Shown here: one piece after another, positions 32,761 to 45,139 of the stretch
How the letters are laid out: each line of letters starts with the position of its first letter
Numbering within the stretch: position 1 is the stretch's first letter
NCBI RefSeq assembly: GCF_017573545.1
Contig: NZ_JAGEOK010000009.1
Location: 124,001 to 188,000 of the forward strand
Length of the DNA: 64,000 bases
DNA from: Actinomadura nitritigenes
Lineage (GTDB): Bacteria; Actinomycetota; Actinomycetes; Streptosporangiales; Streptosporangiaceae
Reading direction: 5' to 3'
Program-made: the position numbers and the translations under genes
Notes under the pieces: generated by a model
Database searches by the model: none
The model's input: only the letters and a program-made list of their open reading frames with translations
Told to the model about the DNA's origin: nothing

Positions 32761-33621
32761 CTAGTGGACGGCGGCCCTCGCGGCCCGCTCGATCTCACTC
32801 GTGACCGTCGTGGCGTCGGACATCAGACCGAGGTGCCCGGCGTCGTACTCGGTGATGACGGAGCCGGCCCGCTTCGCCATGGCCGTCTCGGCGGCGGCCG
32901 GGATGATCGCGTCCTTGCGCCCGATGAGGTACCACGACGGGATCGTCCGCCAGGCCGGGGTCCCGGACGGCTCGTTGAGCGCGGCGATCGTCGCCGGCCG
33001 CTGCGTGGCCGCGACGATCGCCTTGTCCCGGTCGCTCAGACCGGTCGCGAACGACGCGAAGACCGTCGACCTCTTGAGGTAGAGGTCGGTCCCCGGGGTG
33101 GGCGGCAGGGTGGCCGGGACGAAGTCGAACACGGTGGCCGGGTCCGGGACCGAGAGCGCCGAGTCCGGTCCCGCGAGCACCGTCGCCGCCTCGCCCTCGT
33201 CCGGCGCGAAGGCGTTGACGTAGACGAGTGCCTTGACGTTCGGGGCGCCCGTGGCCGCGTTGGTGATCACGGCTCCGCCGTAGGAGTGGCCGACGAGGAC
33301 GATCGGGCCGTCCAGCGTGTCCAGGAAGGCCCGCACGTACGCGGCGTCGCCGGACAGCGACCGCAGCGGGTTCGCGGCGGCGACGACCCGGTATCCGTCG
33401 GCCTGGAGCCTCGCGATGACCTTGCTCCAGCTCGACGCGTCGGCCCAGGCTCCGTGGACGAGCACGATCGTGGGCCTCGATGCCGCCGGCCGCCGTTCCT
33501 GCGACGAGGCGCTCTGCGTCTGGCTGAAGGTCACGAGGAGGAGGGCGGCCGCGGAGAGGATCGCGGCGACGGCGGGTCGCCTCCTGGCACTGCGGGCTGG
33601 GTGGGTCGGGGGTCTGGTCAT
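32761..33621 (-). CDS. Secreted alpha/beta hydrolase
   Basis: About 286 aa. Signal peptide with SARRRPAVAAILSAAALLLV. The hydrolase core starts TIVLVHGAWADASSW (oxyanion HG), the nucleophile elbow is GHSYGGAV, and the catalytic His is in EYDAGHLGLMS. This is the salicylate-esterase/EstC-like group of small hydrolases (family with HGAWADASSW). ATG 33621 has GGGAGAG upstream. The substrate is unknown. The gene is followed by the MFS gene on the same strand across 172 bp. Confidence 0.88.
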   Translation of the reverse strand: MTRPPTHPARSARRRPAVAAILSAAALLLVTFSQTQSASSQERRPAASRPTIVLVHGAWADASSWSKVIARLQADGYRVVAAANPLRSLSGDAAYVRAFLDTLDGPIVLVGHSYGGAVITNAATGAPNVKALVYVNAFAPDEGEAATVLAGPDSALSVPDPATVFDFVPATLPPTPGTDLYLKRSTVFASFATGLSDRDKAIVAATQRPATIAALNEPSGTPAWRTIPSWYLIGRKDAIIPAAAETAMAKRAGSVITEYDAGHLGLMSDATTVTSEIERAARAAVH

Positions 33622-33762
33622 GGTGCTCTCCCGTTCTGTGGATGGGCCCATGCGATCGACCGGACATCCCCCCGTCCTGTGACACCGTCCGCGCGGCGGC
33701 GCCCGCGTCCGCCGGCCGGGCAGGCCGTCAGGAGGCAGGGTGCGGAGAGCGGGCGAGGCGGT

Positions 33763-36522
33763 TCACGCGCCGTCATCGCCCTGGTCGGGCAGTGCCTCCG
33801 CGAGCTGGTTGCGAGACGTGATGCCGAGCTTGGAGAACACCTTGCTCAGGTGGTACTCGACGGTGCGCGGGCTGAGGAACAGCTGGGCGCCGATCTCCGG
33901 GTTCGACAGGCCCTTGCGCGCCAGCCGGGCGATCTGGCCTTCCTGGGGAGTGAGGCCGCCGGACGTGCCCGGGGTGCGCTTGCGGACGGTCTCGCCGGTG
34001 GCGAGGAGTTCGCGGCGGGCGCGGTCGGCGAAGCCCTGGGCGCCGAAGCCCTGGAGCATCTCGTGGGCGGTGCGCAGGTGCTCGCGCGCGTCGAGGCGCC
34101 GGTTCGCGCGGCGCAGCCATTCGCCGTACACCAGATGGGTGCGGGCGAGGTACGCGGCGGCCCGGCTGCGCTGAAGGTGTTCGATGGCCTCGCGGTACAG
34201 CAGGTCGGCGGCCTGGCCGTCGGTGAGCAGCGCCTTCGAACGGGCGAGTACGCCGAGGGCCCAGTCGGTGCCGGCGGCGGTGGTGCGTTCCTCGAGCCGC
34301 CGCAGCGCGGTCGTGGCCGCTTCGGGGGCGTTGCTGTAGGCGGCGGCCTCGACCAGTTCCAGGAGGGCGAACCCGGTGAGCCCCAGATCGTCGTGCTCGC
34401 ACGCCCGTTCCGCCCGGGCCAGAGCGTCCTGGTAGCGGCCGCGGGCGTTGTACACCAACGCGCTCCCGAAGTGGCCCCCGCTGATCGCCCGCCCCTCACC
34501 CCAGGTGACCGTCCGCTCGACGGCGGCGTCGAACGTCGCCGGTGCCTCGGCTCCGCCGCGCCAGCTCAGGAGCACGTTGGAGGCGAAGCCGAAGTGGGCG
34601 TGGCCGGTCACCTTCAGGATCGCGTCGGATTCCTCGACCAGCGTGGCGGCCGCGTCGAAATGGCCGGCGTAGATGTGCACGGTGGCGCGGTAGGTGAGGG
34701 CTTGGGGAAGGAAGTGGAGCGCGCCGATCTCGCGGGCCGCCTGGACCGCGTGCTCGGCGAGGTCGTGCAAGGCCTGGTCGTCCCACATGTCCGCGGCGAC
34801 CAGGTAGGTCAGCCCCAGCCGGCGCATGCTGTCGTCCGGATCGCGCCGGGCTTCCTGCCGGAACGCCTGCAGGGCGCGTTTCAGCTGCGGTGCCGCCGCG
34901 GCATAGCCCTCGGCGAAGCGCGCCACCAGCCCGTCGAGGAGTGCGTCGATCGGCCGCTCCGGCAGTGGCCCTGCGGGCGCGGTGCGGGCGGTTTCGGCCA
35001 CCGTTCGCAGGAGGCCGGGTTCGCCGAGCCTGCCGGCGAAGACCGCTGATGCGACGGCGTCGACGTAGGCCTCGCGTGCCTGTGCCGCGTCGACGCGCGA
35101 CAGCCGGCCGGCCGCGTCCAGCAGCGGCCGCAGGGCCTCACCGCCGCGCTTGCGCGCGAAGACGATCTGGGCGCGCAGCCGGGCCGCCCGCCCGCCCTGC
35201 AGTTCGGTCAACGGGCTCATCTCCGCCGAGCCGAGCAGTTCCAGCGCCATGTCCGGGGCGCCGGCCTCGAAGGCGGCCTGCGCCGCGGCCAGCGCCCGTG
35301 CTCCGCGTCCGGCCGGATCGGGCGTCAGCTCGGTCGCCCGCCGCAGGAACGCCGCCGCCGCCGCGATGCCGCCGCGCGCCTGAGCCCGGCCGGCCAGCCG
35401 CTCCAGCTCGCCGGCCACGGACTCGTCGGGTTCCAGCGTCGCGTGCGCGCGGTGCCAGGCCCGCCGATCGGGGTCGGACGCCGGGTCGATGGCCGTGGCC
35501 AGCGCCCCGTGCGCCGCCCGCCGCTCCGGCGGCGACGCGGCCGAGTACACCGCCGACCGCACCAGCGGATGCCGGAACCGCGCCCACGTCCCGATCTCCA
35601 GCAACCCGTCGGCCTGCGCGGGCTCCACCGCCGAAGCGGGAACCCCCAGGTGCCCGGCCGCGCGCCAGATCAGCGCCGCGTCACCGGTCGGCTCGGCCGC
35701 CGCGACCAGCATCAGCGACCGGGTCCCGGCCGGCAGCGCCGCCAGCCGCCGGCGGAAACCCTCCTCGACCCGCGCCGGGACCGCCTGGGCCTCCACCAGC
35801 CCGAACCCGCCCGCCAGCTGCGCCGGGCCCAACCCGCGCGGCAGCTCCAGCAGGGCCAGCGGGTTCCCGTTCGTCTCCGCCAGTATCCGGTCCCTGATCC
35901 GCTCGTCCAGCGGGAAGCGGACCACCGAACGCAACAGCGTCTGCGCCTCCTGCTCGGGCAGGCCGCGCACCTCCAGATCCCCCAGCCCGTGGAAATGCCT
36001 GCCCGGCTCGCGCGCCGCGAAGATCAGCCCGACCGGCTCGGCCAGCAGCCGCCTGGCGACGAACGCCAGCACCTGGGCCGACGCCTGGTCCAGCCACTGC
36101 GCGTCATCGATCACGCAGAGCAGGGCGCGTTCCTCCGCCGCCTCCGCCAGCAGGGTCAGCACCGCCAGCCCGACCAGGAACCGGTCGGGCGCGGTGCCCT
36201 GGCGCAGCCCGAACGCGACCGCGAGCGCGTCGCGCTGCGGATCGGGAAGCTTCTCGATCCTGTCCAGCAGCGGCGACACCAGGAGATGCAGGCTGGCGAA
36301 CGCCAGCTCCATCTCCGATTCCGCCCCTACCGCACGGACCACGCGCATATCGGTCGCCTGCCCCGTCGTATGCCGCAGCAGCGCCGACTTGCCCACGCCC
36401 GCCTCACCGCGCAGCACCAGGGCTCGCCCGCGGCCAGAGCGCACATCCCCCAGAAGGCCGTCCAACTCGGCACGCTCCCGCTGCCGATTCAGCAGCGGCG
36501 CGTGCCCGGACAGCGTGCCCAT
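33763..36522 (-). CDS. LuxR-family regulator of the LAL type (ATPase + HTH)
   Basis: About 919 aa. N-terminal AAA-type ATPase with an intact Walker A, GEAGVGKS (39-46), and Walker B LLCVIDDAQWLD. A long helical TPR-like middle section follows, and a C-terminal LuxR helix-turn-helix (LTPQEGQIARLARKGLSNPE, then LFLSPRTVEYHLSKVFSKLG). Such MalT-like proteins activate transcription when ATP and a ligand bind; in actinomycetes they often control secondary metabolism or transport. Neighbouring candidates for control are the hydrolase and exporter to the left or the arc genes to the right, but nothing in the sequence decides. Confidence 0.93.
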   Translation of the reverse strand: MGTLSGHAPLLNRQRERAELDGLLGDVRSGRGRALVLRGEAGVGKSALLRHTTGQATDMRVVRAVGAESEMELAFASLHLLVSPLLDRIEKLPDPQRDALAVAFGLRQGTAPDRFLVGLAVLTLLAEAAEERALLCVIDDAQWLDQASAQVLAFVARRLLAEPVGLIFAAREPGRHFHGLGDLEVRGLPEQEAQTLLRSVVRFPLDERIRDRILAETNGNPLALLELPRGLGPAQLAGGFGLVEAQAVPARVEEGFRRRLAALPAGTRSLMLVAAAEPTGDAALIWRAAGHLGVPASAVEPAQADGLLEIGTWARFRHPLVRSAVYSAASPPERRAAHGALATAIDPASDPDRRAWHRAHATLEPDESVAGELERLAGRAQARGGIAAAAAFLRRATELTPDPAGRGARALAAAQAAFEAGAPDMALELLGSAEMSPLTELQGGRAARLRAQIVFARKRGGEALRPLLDAAGRLSRVDAAQAREAYVDAVASAVFAGRLGEPGLLRTVAETARTAPAGPLPERPIDALLDGLVARFAEGYAAAAPQLKRALQAFRQEARRDPDDSMRRLGLTYLVAADMWDDQALHDLAEHAVQAAREIGALHFLPQALTYRATVHIYAGHFDAAATLVEESDAILKVTGHAHFGFASNVLLSWRGGAEAPATFDAAVERTVTWGEGRAISGGHFGSALVYNARGRYQDALARAERACEHDDLGLTGFALLELVEAAAYSNAPEAATTALRRLEERTTAAGTDWALGVLARSKALLTDGQAADLLYREAIEHLQRSRAAAYLARTHLVYGEWLRRANRRLDAREHLRTAHEMLQGFGAQGFADRARRELLATGETVRKRTPGTSGGLTPQEGQIARLARKGLSNPEIGAQLFLSPRTVEYHLSKVFSKLGITSRNQLAEALPDQGDDGA

Positions 36523-36618
36523 GCCCCTTATGCCCCCGTTTCAGTGCCGACCCGCCGGCATGACCGAGCCAGCGGCCAGTGGGAGCTTCGTCAGGATTCC
36601 ACCTCCGTCAGGTCCCGA

Positions 36619-36768
36619 TCAAGACCCAGCCGATGAGTCGTGCGGGCACCCGGGCGGCGGGGTGTGGCGCATCCCGATCTCGATGCCGCCGTCGCCGTGA
36701 CGTGCCACCTCCCGCAGGCCGGGTCCCCCAGACCGAGTCCCCCAGACCGCGGTGACGTGCTCACCCAT
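36619..36768 (-). CDS. Possible small protein, 49 aa
   Basis: A short frame starting MGEHVTAVWGTRSGG and ending CPHDSSAGS, with GGGAGG five nt before the ATG. It sits 43 bp after the arcC stop on the same strand. No family is recognised; the good Shine-Dalgarno is the only support, and an internal CCCCCAGACCG duplication weakens the case. Confidence 0.25.
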   Translation of the reverse strand: MGEHVTAVWGTRSGGPGLREVARHGDGGIEIGMRHTPPPGCPHDSSAGS

Positions 36769-36811
36769 CGCGGCCTCCCGTACTCCGGTGAACATGGGCG
36801 CGACGAGCACA

Positions 36812-37744
36812 TCATGGAACGCCCGCCGCGCGACCCCGCGCCGGTGACGGCGCCTCGATCCGGGTACCGGCGGCTCCGGACAGGAGCGCGGGCGCGTCGG
36901 CGAGCGCGCCGATCACCGCGACGGCGCCGTCCCGCTGCTCGGCGAAGCGGCAGGCCGCCTCCGCCTTCGGACCCATGGAGCCCGCCGGCAGCGGCAGGCG
37001 CCGCAGCCGTCCGGGCGCGATGGCGGGGATGGGGCGGGCGTGCGCGGTGCCGAGGTCGCGCATGACCCCGGGCACGTCGGTGAGCAGCAGCAGCGCGTCG
37101 GCCTCGAGCCGGGTCGCGAGCAGCGCGGCGGCCAGGTCCTTGTCGACCACGGCCTCGACGCCCCGATGGTCGCCGCCGGTCGGGACGCCGCCCCCGCCGA
37201 CCGCGATGACCAGGCACCCCTCGCCGGCGAGGCGCGCGATGGCCGGCAGCTCGACGATGTCGCGCGGCTCGGGGGACGGGACGACCCGGCGCCATGCGTC
37301 GCCGTCCCGCCGCATGGTCCACCCGTGCTCGGCGCCCATCCGGTCGGCTTCCGGGGCGCTGTAGGTGCGGCCGACGAACTTGGTCGGCGCCCCGAACGCG
37401 GGGTCGCCCGGGTCGACCACGGTCTCGGTGAGCAGCGCGACGATCTCGCGGCCGGGAAGGGCGCGGCGCAGCTCGCGGGCCAGCCAGTAGCCGATCATGC
37501 CCTGCGTCTCGGCGCCGAGCACGTCGAGCGGGTACGGGGCGGAGAGCGCCGGGTCGGCGGCGCTCTCGACGGCCAGCAGCCCGACCTGCGGCCCGTTGCC
37601 GTGCGTGACGACCAGCTCGTTGCCGTCCGCGATCGCGGCGAGCCCGGCGGCCGCCTCGCGCACGTGCGCGACCTGCACGGCCGCGTCCGGCGGCTCGCCG
37701 CGGCGCAGCAGCGCGTTGCCGCCGAGGGCGGCGACGATCCTCAT
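36812..37744 (-). CDS. arcC: Carbamate kinase
   Basis: About 310 aa, the family length. Starts [16 protein letters not shown], the nucleotide/phosphate loop of amino-acid kinases; [39 protein letters not shown] and [13 protein letters not shown] are carbamate kinase signatures. It makes ATP and carbamate from carbamoyl phosphate and ADP, the last step of the arginine deiminase pathway, in the cytoplasm. ATG 37744 overlaps the arcB stop by 4 bp, so it is translationally coupled. Confidence 0.95.
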   Translation of the reverse strand: MRIVAALGGNALLRRGEPPDAAVQVAHVREAAAGLAAIADGNELVVTHGNGPQVGLLAVESAADPALSAPYPLDVLGAETQGMIGYWLARELRRALPGREIVALLTETVVDPGDPAFGAPTKFVGRTYSAPEADRMGAEHGWTMRRDGDAWRRVVPSPEPRDIVELPAIARLAGEGCLVIAVGGGGVPTGGDHRGVEAVVDKDLAAALLATRLEADALLLLTDVPGVMRDLGTAHARPIPAIAPGRLRRLPLPAGSMGPKAEAACRFAEQRDGAVAVIGALADAPALLSGAAGTRIEAPSPARGRAAGVP

Positions 37745-38676
37745 CGGCGCCCCTCCAGCCGCTCGGTGAGCAGCGCGTACAGGACCGCCTGCGTCGCCGG
37801 CAGCCGGTTGGCGGCCTGCGGGAAGGCGAGCGACCGCGGGCCGTCGATGACGCCGGCGGTGACCTCCTGGCCGCGGTGCGCGGGCAGGCAGTGCATGAAG
37901 ACGGCGTCGTCGCGGGCCTGCGCCATCAGCGCCTCGTTCACCTGGTAGGGCGCGAGGGCCTCGGTGCGCCGCGCCCGCTCGTCCTCGGCGTCGCCCATGG
38001 AGAGCCAGACGTCGGTGTACACGACGCTCGCGCCCTTGACCGCCTCGGCGGCGTCGTGGGTGAGCGTGACGGACCCGCCCCGCCGTCCCGCCTCGCCGGT
38101 GGCGAACGCGACGGACTCCTCCGCCGGCCCGTACCCGGGCGGGGTCGCCATGGCGACGTCCATCCCGGTGAGGGCCGCGGCCTCCATCAGGCTGCGGGCG
38201 ACGTTGCCGCCGTCGCCGACGTACGCGACGCGGCGGCCGCGCGGATCGCCGAAGCGCTGCCGGATGGTGAGCAGGTCCGCCACGGCCTGCAGCGGGTGGT
38301 GCCCGTCGGTCAGCGCGTTGACCACCGGGACGGGCGCCGCCGCGGCCAGGTCGGCGACGTCGGCGTCGGCGTAGGTGCGGATCACGATCGCGGCGGCGTA
38401 GGAGCCCATCACCCGGGCGGTGTCGCCGATGGTCTCGCCGCGCCGCAGCTGGAGCTCGCCGGGGCCGACGCCGACGGGCGTCCCGCCGAGCCGGGCCACC
38501 GCGGCCGCGGTCGACAGCCGCGTCCGGGTGGACGGCTTGGCGAAGTACAGCGGCACGATCCGGCGGGCGAGCAGGTCGTGCGCCGAGTCGGGCGCGGCCT
38601 GGAAGTCGGCCGCCAGCCGCAGCAGGAGGGTCAGGTCGTCGCCGGTCAGGTCGGAGACGCGCAGCAGGTCCTTCAC
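37741..38676 (-). CDS. arcB: Ornithine carbamoyltransferase (catabolic context)
   Basis: About 311 aa. Carbamoyl-phosphate site KPSTRTR (about 47-53), [15 protein letters not shown], the SMG loop in [13 protein letters not shown] and [13 protein letters not shown] are all ornithine-type signatures. In this operon it would run from citrulline plus phosphate to ornithine plus carbamoyl phosphate. The biosynthetic argF enzyme has the same motifs, so direction is inferred from context. GTG 38676 follows GAGGTGA and overlaps the arcA stop by 4 bp. Confidence 0.93.
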   Translation of the reverse strand: MKDLLRVSDLTGDDLTLLLRLAADFQAAPDSAHDLLARRIVPLYFAKPSTRTRLSTAAAVARLGGTPVGVGPGELQLRRGETIGDTARVMGSYAAAIVIRTYADADVADLAAAAPVPVVNALTDGHHPLQAVADLLTIRQRFGDPRGRRVAYVGDGGNVARSLMEAAALTGMDVAMATPPGYGPAEESVAFATGEAGRRGGSVTLTHDAAEAVKGASVVYTDVWLSMGDAEDERARRTEALAPYQVNEALMAQARDDAVFMHCLPAHRGQEVTAGVIDGPRSLAFPQAANRLPATQAVLYALLTERLEGRR

Positions 38677-39953
38677 GGTGTCACCTCGTTGTCGGGGGTC
38701 GCTTCGTCGCGCTGGAGGGGGCAGCTCATGCAGCGGGGGCCGCCGCGCCCGCGGCCGAGCTCGCCGCCCGGGATGGTGATGACCTCGATGCCGTTGCGGC
38801 GGAGCATCGTGTTGGTGGTGACGTTGCGTTCGTAGGCGACGACCACCCCCGGTTCGAGGGCGAGCACGTTGTCGCCGTCGTCCCACTGCTCGCGCTCGGC
38901 GGCCCGCACGTCCTGCTCGGCGGTCAGGACGCGGACGCGGGGCAGGCCGAGGGCGCGGGCGATCGCCGTGAACAGCTCCTCGTTCTCGTGCACGGCGACC
39001 GAGCCGCTCCCGCCGGGGGTGAGGCTGTAGGAGCGCAGCGCCGGGAGCTCCGGGTAGACGGTGAAGGCGTCCCGGTCGACCATCGTCATCACGGTGTCCA
39101 GGTGCATGTAGGCCCGGCGCCGCGGCAGCCGCACGGCGATGACCTCCCGGGCGGCCCCGTCCGCGAACAGCCGCCGGGCGAGCAGCTCGATGGCCTGCGG
39201 GGTGGTGCGCTCGCTCATCCCGATGAGGACCAGGCCGCGCCCGAGGACGTGGACGTCGCCGCCTTCGAGGGACGGCAGGCCGAAGTCGGTGCCCGGATAC
39301 CAGACCGGGAAGCCGGCGCCGGCGAACATCGGATGGTGCCGGTAGACGGCGGCCAGGTGGACGGTCTCGCGGCGCCGCGCGGGCTTGGCCATCGGATGCA
39401 GCGTCGCGCCGCCGTAGACCCATGCGGACGGGTCGCGGGTGAACAGGTGGTTCGGCAGCGGCGGCAGCACGAAGTCGCCGTCGTCCATGGCCGACAGCAG
39501 CAGGCTGTGCACGGCCAGTCCCAGCTCGGCCTTGGTGAGCCCGCCGATCAGGTGCCGGGTGAGGGTCCGGGCGTCCATGCCGTCCAGCACGGCCCGGACC
39601 GGCCCGGCGAGCGTCGCGCCCAGCGCCGCCTCGGAGGCGGTGCGGTCGAGGACCTCGGCGCGGGCCTCGTCGAGCTCGAGGGTCTCGGCGAGCAGGTCGG
39701 CGAGGTAGTGCACCTGGACGCCGCGCTCGCGGAGCGCGTCGGCGAACACGTCGTGCTCCTGGCGGGCGCGCCTGGCCCACAGCACGTCGTCGAAGAGCAG
39801 GTCGTCCTTGTTGGCCGGGGTGAGGCGGAGCAGTTCCAGGTCGGGGCGGTGCAGCAGCACCCGGCGCAGCCGCCCCACCTCGGAGGACACGGTGAACATG
39901 GAGGAGGCGGGGGAGACGGGGGAGACAGTGGACGCGGGGGTCACGGTGGACAC
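38673..39953 (-). CDS. arcA: Arginine deiminase
   Basis: About 426 aa. Hydrolyses arginine to citrulline and ammonia. Landmarks: [48 protein letters not shown] and the C-terminal catalytic Cys in [10 protein letters not shown] (about 408), all as in ArcA. GTG 39953 is used since AAGGG lies upstream; the ATG at 39899 begins a good family N-terminus but has no Shine-Dalgarno. The stretch between them is a Ser/Thr/Val/Pro repeat and may be a non-conserved extension. First enzyme gene of the arc unit after the permease, which ends 11 bp before it. Confidence 0.95.
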   Translation of the reverse strand: MSTVTPASTVSPVSPASSMFTVSSEVGRLRRVLLHRPDLELLRLTPANKDDLLFDDVLWARRARQEHDVFADALRERGVQVHYLADLLAETLELDEARAEVLDRTASEAALGATLAGPVRAVLDGMDARTLTRHLIGGLTKAELGLAVHSLLLSAMDDGDFVLPPLPNHLFTRDPSAWVYGGATLHPMAKPARRRETVHLAAVYRHHPMFAGAGFPVWYPGTDFGLPSLEGGDVHVLGRGLVLIGMSERTTPQAIELLARRLFADGAAREVIAVRLPRRRAYMHLDTVMTMVDRDAFTVYPELPALRSYSLTPGGSGSVAVHENEELFTAIARALGLPRVRVLTAEQDVRAAEREQWDDGDNVLALEPGVVVAYERNVTTNTMLRRNGIEVITIPGGELGRGRGGPRCMSCPLQRDEATPDNEVTP

Positions 39954-39964
39954 GGGGGGTCCCT

Positions 39965-41389
39965 TCAGGCGGCGTGGACGGGGGGTTCGGGCGTGTCGGG
40001 CAGGTCAGGGGCCGGGCCGTACTCCTCGGCCTCCTCCACCGCCTCCTCGACCTCGGCCTCCACGACCTCGTCGCGGTCGCGGTGGTCGCGGTACTTCAGC
40101 CAGGCGTAGACGGGCATCCCGGCGAAGATCAGCAGGGTGCCCTTGTAGACGACCTCGTAGCCGGCGCCGCCGATCGCCCAGACGGTGTAGCCGAACGCCA
40201 GCAGCGCGATGACGGCGGCGCGGGCGAGGCGCCCGCCGGAGAACGCGGCGCGGTCGGTGGCGAGCAGCACCAGCTCGGCCATCGCGGCGTAGGCGTAGGG
40301 GATGAGGGTGGTGAGGGTGGCGAGCAGGATGATGAAGGTGAACTGGTCGACCAGGCTCGCGTTGTAGTTCATCAGCATCAGCCCGGTGACGAGGACGCTG
40401 GAGACGACCAGCCCGAGGACGGGGGTGCCGCCGCGTCCGGTGCGGGCGAACACGCGCGGGAACAGGCCGTCGCGGGCGGCGGCGAAGGGGATCTGCCCCT
40501 GCAGCAGGATCCAGCCGTTGAGGGCGCCGAACGCGGAGATCGCCGCGCCCGCGGCGACGAGGTCGCCGGCCCATCCGCCGAACGCGGCGTCGGCGGCGTC
40601 GGCGAACGGCGCGGTCGAGGTCGCCAGCGCGGCGGCGGGGACCAGGCCGAGGACGGCGACGGTGCCGAGGATGTAGATCAGCGCGGTGACGGCGGTGCCG
40701 GCGACGGTGGCGCGCGGGATGTTCCTGCGCGGGTCCCGCACGTCCTCGGCGGGGACGGTGGCCGACTCCAGGCCGATGAACGACCACAGGGTGAGCGCGG
40801 CGGTGGCGGTCACCGCGCCGAACGCGCTGTCGCCGCTGGCGTTGAACTCCCCGAAGTTGCCGGACTTGACGAAGAACAGCCCGCCGACCGCGATCAGCAG
40901 CAGCGGCACCAGCTTGATCACCGTGGTGAGGACCTGTACCGCGCCGCCCTCCCGGACTCCGTAGGCGTTGACCGCGGTCAGCAGCCAGACCGCCGCCACG
41001 CCCACCCCGGCGGCGAGGGCCTTGTCGTGGCCCAGCGCGTGCCAGAAGTGGGCGAGGTAGCCGACGAACGCGACCGCGATCGCCGCGTTCCCGGCCCATA
41101 CCGCGATCCAGTAGCCCCACGCGGTCTGGAATCCGACGAAGTCGCCGAACGCGCGCCGCGCGTAGGCGTACGGGCCGCCGGTCTTCGGGTAGGCGCGTGC
41201 CAGCCGGGCGAACACCAGCGCCAGCAGGATCGCCCCGGCGGCGGTGAACCCCCAGGCGACCAGGCTGATCGGGCCGTACTCGGCCAGCGAGCTGGGCAGC
41301 AGGAACACCCCGGACCCGATCATGTTCCCCACCACCAGGGCCGTGGCCATCCACAACCCCAGCTTCCGGCGGGCGGGTTTCGGACTCAT
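39965..41389 (-). CDS. arcD: APC-family amino acid permease, probable arginine/ornithine exchanger
   Basis: About 474 aa with 12 predicted helices. [20 protein letters not shown] is the AdiC/PotE-type first helix (GxxIGSG ligand loop), [20 protein letters not shown] the second, and [20 protein letters not shown] with the Trp/Ser/Glu of helix 6. It resembles AdiC/PotE antiporters, whereas pseudomonad ArcD is of another subgroup. Given arcA, arcB and arcC immediately downstream, exchange of arginine for ornithine is the likely role. The C-terminal tail is acidic ([15 protein letters not shown]). ATG 41389 lies 43 bp after the ATPase stop. Confidence 0.88.
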   Translation of the reverse strand: MSPKPARRKLGLWMATALVVGNMIGSGVFLLPSSLAEYGPISLVAWGFTAAGAILLALVFARLARAYPKTGGPYAYARRAFGDFVGFQTAWGYWIAVWAGNAAIAVAFVGYLAHFWHALGHDKALAAGVGVAAVWLLTAVNAYGVREGGAVQVLTTVIKLVPLLLIAVGGLFFVKSGNFGEFNASGDSAFGAVTATAALTLWSFIGLESATVPAEDVRDPRRNIPRATVAGTAVTALIYILGTVAVLGLVPAAALATSTAPFADAADAAFGGWAGDLVAAGAAISAFGALNGWILLQGQIPFAAARDGLFPRVFARTGRGGTPVLGLVVSSVLVTGLMLMNYNASLVDQFTFIILLATLTTLIPYAYAAMAELVLLATDRAAFSGGRLARAAVIALLAFGYTVWAIGGAGYEVVYKGTLLIFAGMPVYAWLKYRDHRDRDEVVEAEVEEAVEEAEEYGPAPDLPDTPEPPVHAA

Positions 41390-41432
41390 GAGTACCTCCT
41401 TCGGTGCGGCGGAGCGCCGCGGTCGGGGCTGG

Positions 41433-44060
<2,628 letters not shown>

Positions 44061-44155
44061 GGGACCGGTGGCTCCAGTACGTGCGTGCATCGCTGGGAAG
44101 GTCGCGTCGGAAGCGGGGCGGGGACGGGGCGGGAGCGCGGCGGCGCCGGCTCGGC

Positions 44156-44917
44156 TCAGGCGGGTGCGGGCTGGAGCCGGCGCCGGGCGGCGGGGCGGCG
44201 CGTGCGCCCGGACGAGCCGCGCGACCGGTCGGCGCCGGCCAGCGGATGCCGCGCCGACCCGCTGCTGCCGCCGCCGTTGTCGGGGTGGCCGTCGCCGTCG
44301 GACGCGGTGACGACCTCCGACGCGAAGAGGTCCTCCAGTGCCCTCGGGCTCCCCTCCTTGGCGAGGAGGAAGGCCGACAGGAGGAGCCGGTGCCGGCTGG
44401 TGCCGATCGGCGTCCGCCGGGCGCCGGCGAGGTGCTTGCGGGCGCGGCTCACCAGCTGGCGGACGTTGGCCGGGCTGAGTTGGATGAGCTCGGCGATCTC
44501 CTCGTAGGGGTACAGGAACGCCTCGCGCAGGACGTACGCGGCCCGCTGTGCCGGGGTGAGCTTCTCGAGCAGCAGCAGGAGGGCGAGTTCGAGCGACTCG
44601 TTCCGCTCGGCCGCGGCGGCGGGGTCGAGCCCGGTATCGGCGGGCTCGGGCAGGAAGGGGCCGCTGCACGTCTCACGGCGGGCCCAGGCGGACTGGAGGG
44701 CGTTGATGGACAGCCTTGTCGTGATCAGGGTGAGGAACGCCGCCGGGTTGGCGATGGCCGAGCGTTCGGCGCTCTGCCAGCGCAGCCAGGTCTCCTGGAC
44801 GACGTCCTCGGCCTCCGCCGCGCTGGGGAGCATCCGGTAGGCGATGCCGAAGAGGCGTGGGCGCATTTCGAGGAAGACGGCTGCGGCCTGGTCGAGGGAA
44901 CTCGTCTCGTAGAGCAT
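44156..44917 (-). CDS. ECF sigma factor of the ECF41/SigJ type with an eroded C-terminus
   Basis: About 253 aa. Sigma region 2 (FLEMRPRLFGIAYRMLPSAA, then EDVVQETWLRW) and region 4 (LTPAQRAAYVLREAFLYPYE, then IAELIQLSPANVRQLVSRARKHL) are intact. The usual ECF41 SnoaL-like C-terminal domain begins (LSAFLLAKEGSPRALEDLFA, then ARHPLAGADR) but breaks off into an Arg/Pro tail. The shifted frame right after it reads VARLVRAH, as expected in the family, pointing to a frameshift. ATG 44917 has GGGGAGA upstream. This is the most upstream gene of the same-strand run into the ATPase and arc genes. Confidence 0.85.
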   Translation of the reverse strand: MLYETSSLDQAAAVFLEMRPRLFGIAYRMLPSAAEAEDVVQETWLRWQSAERSAIANPAAFLTLITTRLSINALQSAWARRETCSGPFLPEPADTGLDPAAAAERNESLELALLLLLEKLTPAQRAAYVLREAFLYPYEEIAELIQLSPANVRQLVSRARKHLAGARRTPIGTSRHRLLLSAFLLAKEGSPRALEDLFASEVVTASDGDGHPDNGGGSSGSARHPLAGADRSRGSSGRTRRPAARRRLQPAPA

Positions 44918-45139
44918 TGCTTCTCCCCAGGGCAAGGCGTTTCGCCGGGCGGACCGGATCTACGTCCTCACCATCTCGGGACTGCGGGGAAACGGCATGA
45001 CACGAATGCATGAGATCGAGGAAACGCAGGTGGCTGGGCTCCTCAGGCCATGCTGAAAAGGTCCCGCCATGGGTTATCCGGGTACGCCGAAAAGTCGGAT
45101 CCGCCTCTCGGGAAGCGGTCCGACTTGGCGTTCCGAACG
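44918..45139. other. Region upstream of the ECF sigma gene
   Basis: 222 bp with some A/T-rich spots and GTGTCATG at 44996-45003 on the minus strand, similar to the TGTCA element of ECF41 promoters. The expected CGTC partner at the right distance is lacking, so I do not call it a promoter. Confidence 0.3.

Noticed and set aside
36591..37322. 243-aa minus-strand frame over arcC
   Set aside because: Shadow of arcC; Arg/Gly composition without motifs.
44976..45003. ECF41 autoregulated promoter upstream of the sigma gene
   Set aside because: GTGTCATG resembles the -35, but no CGTC lies at the expected distance.
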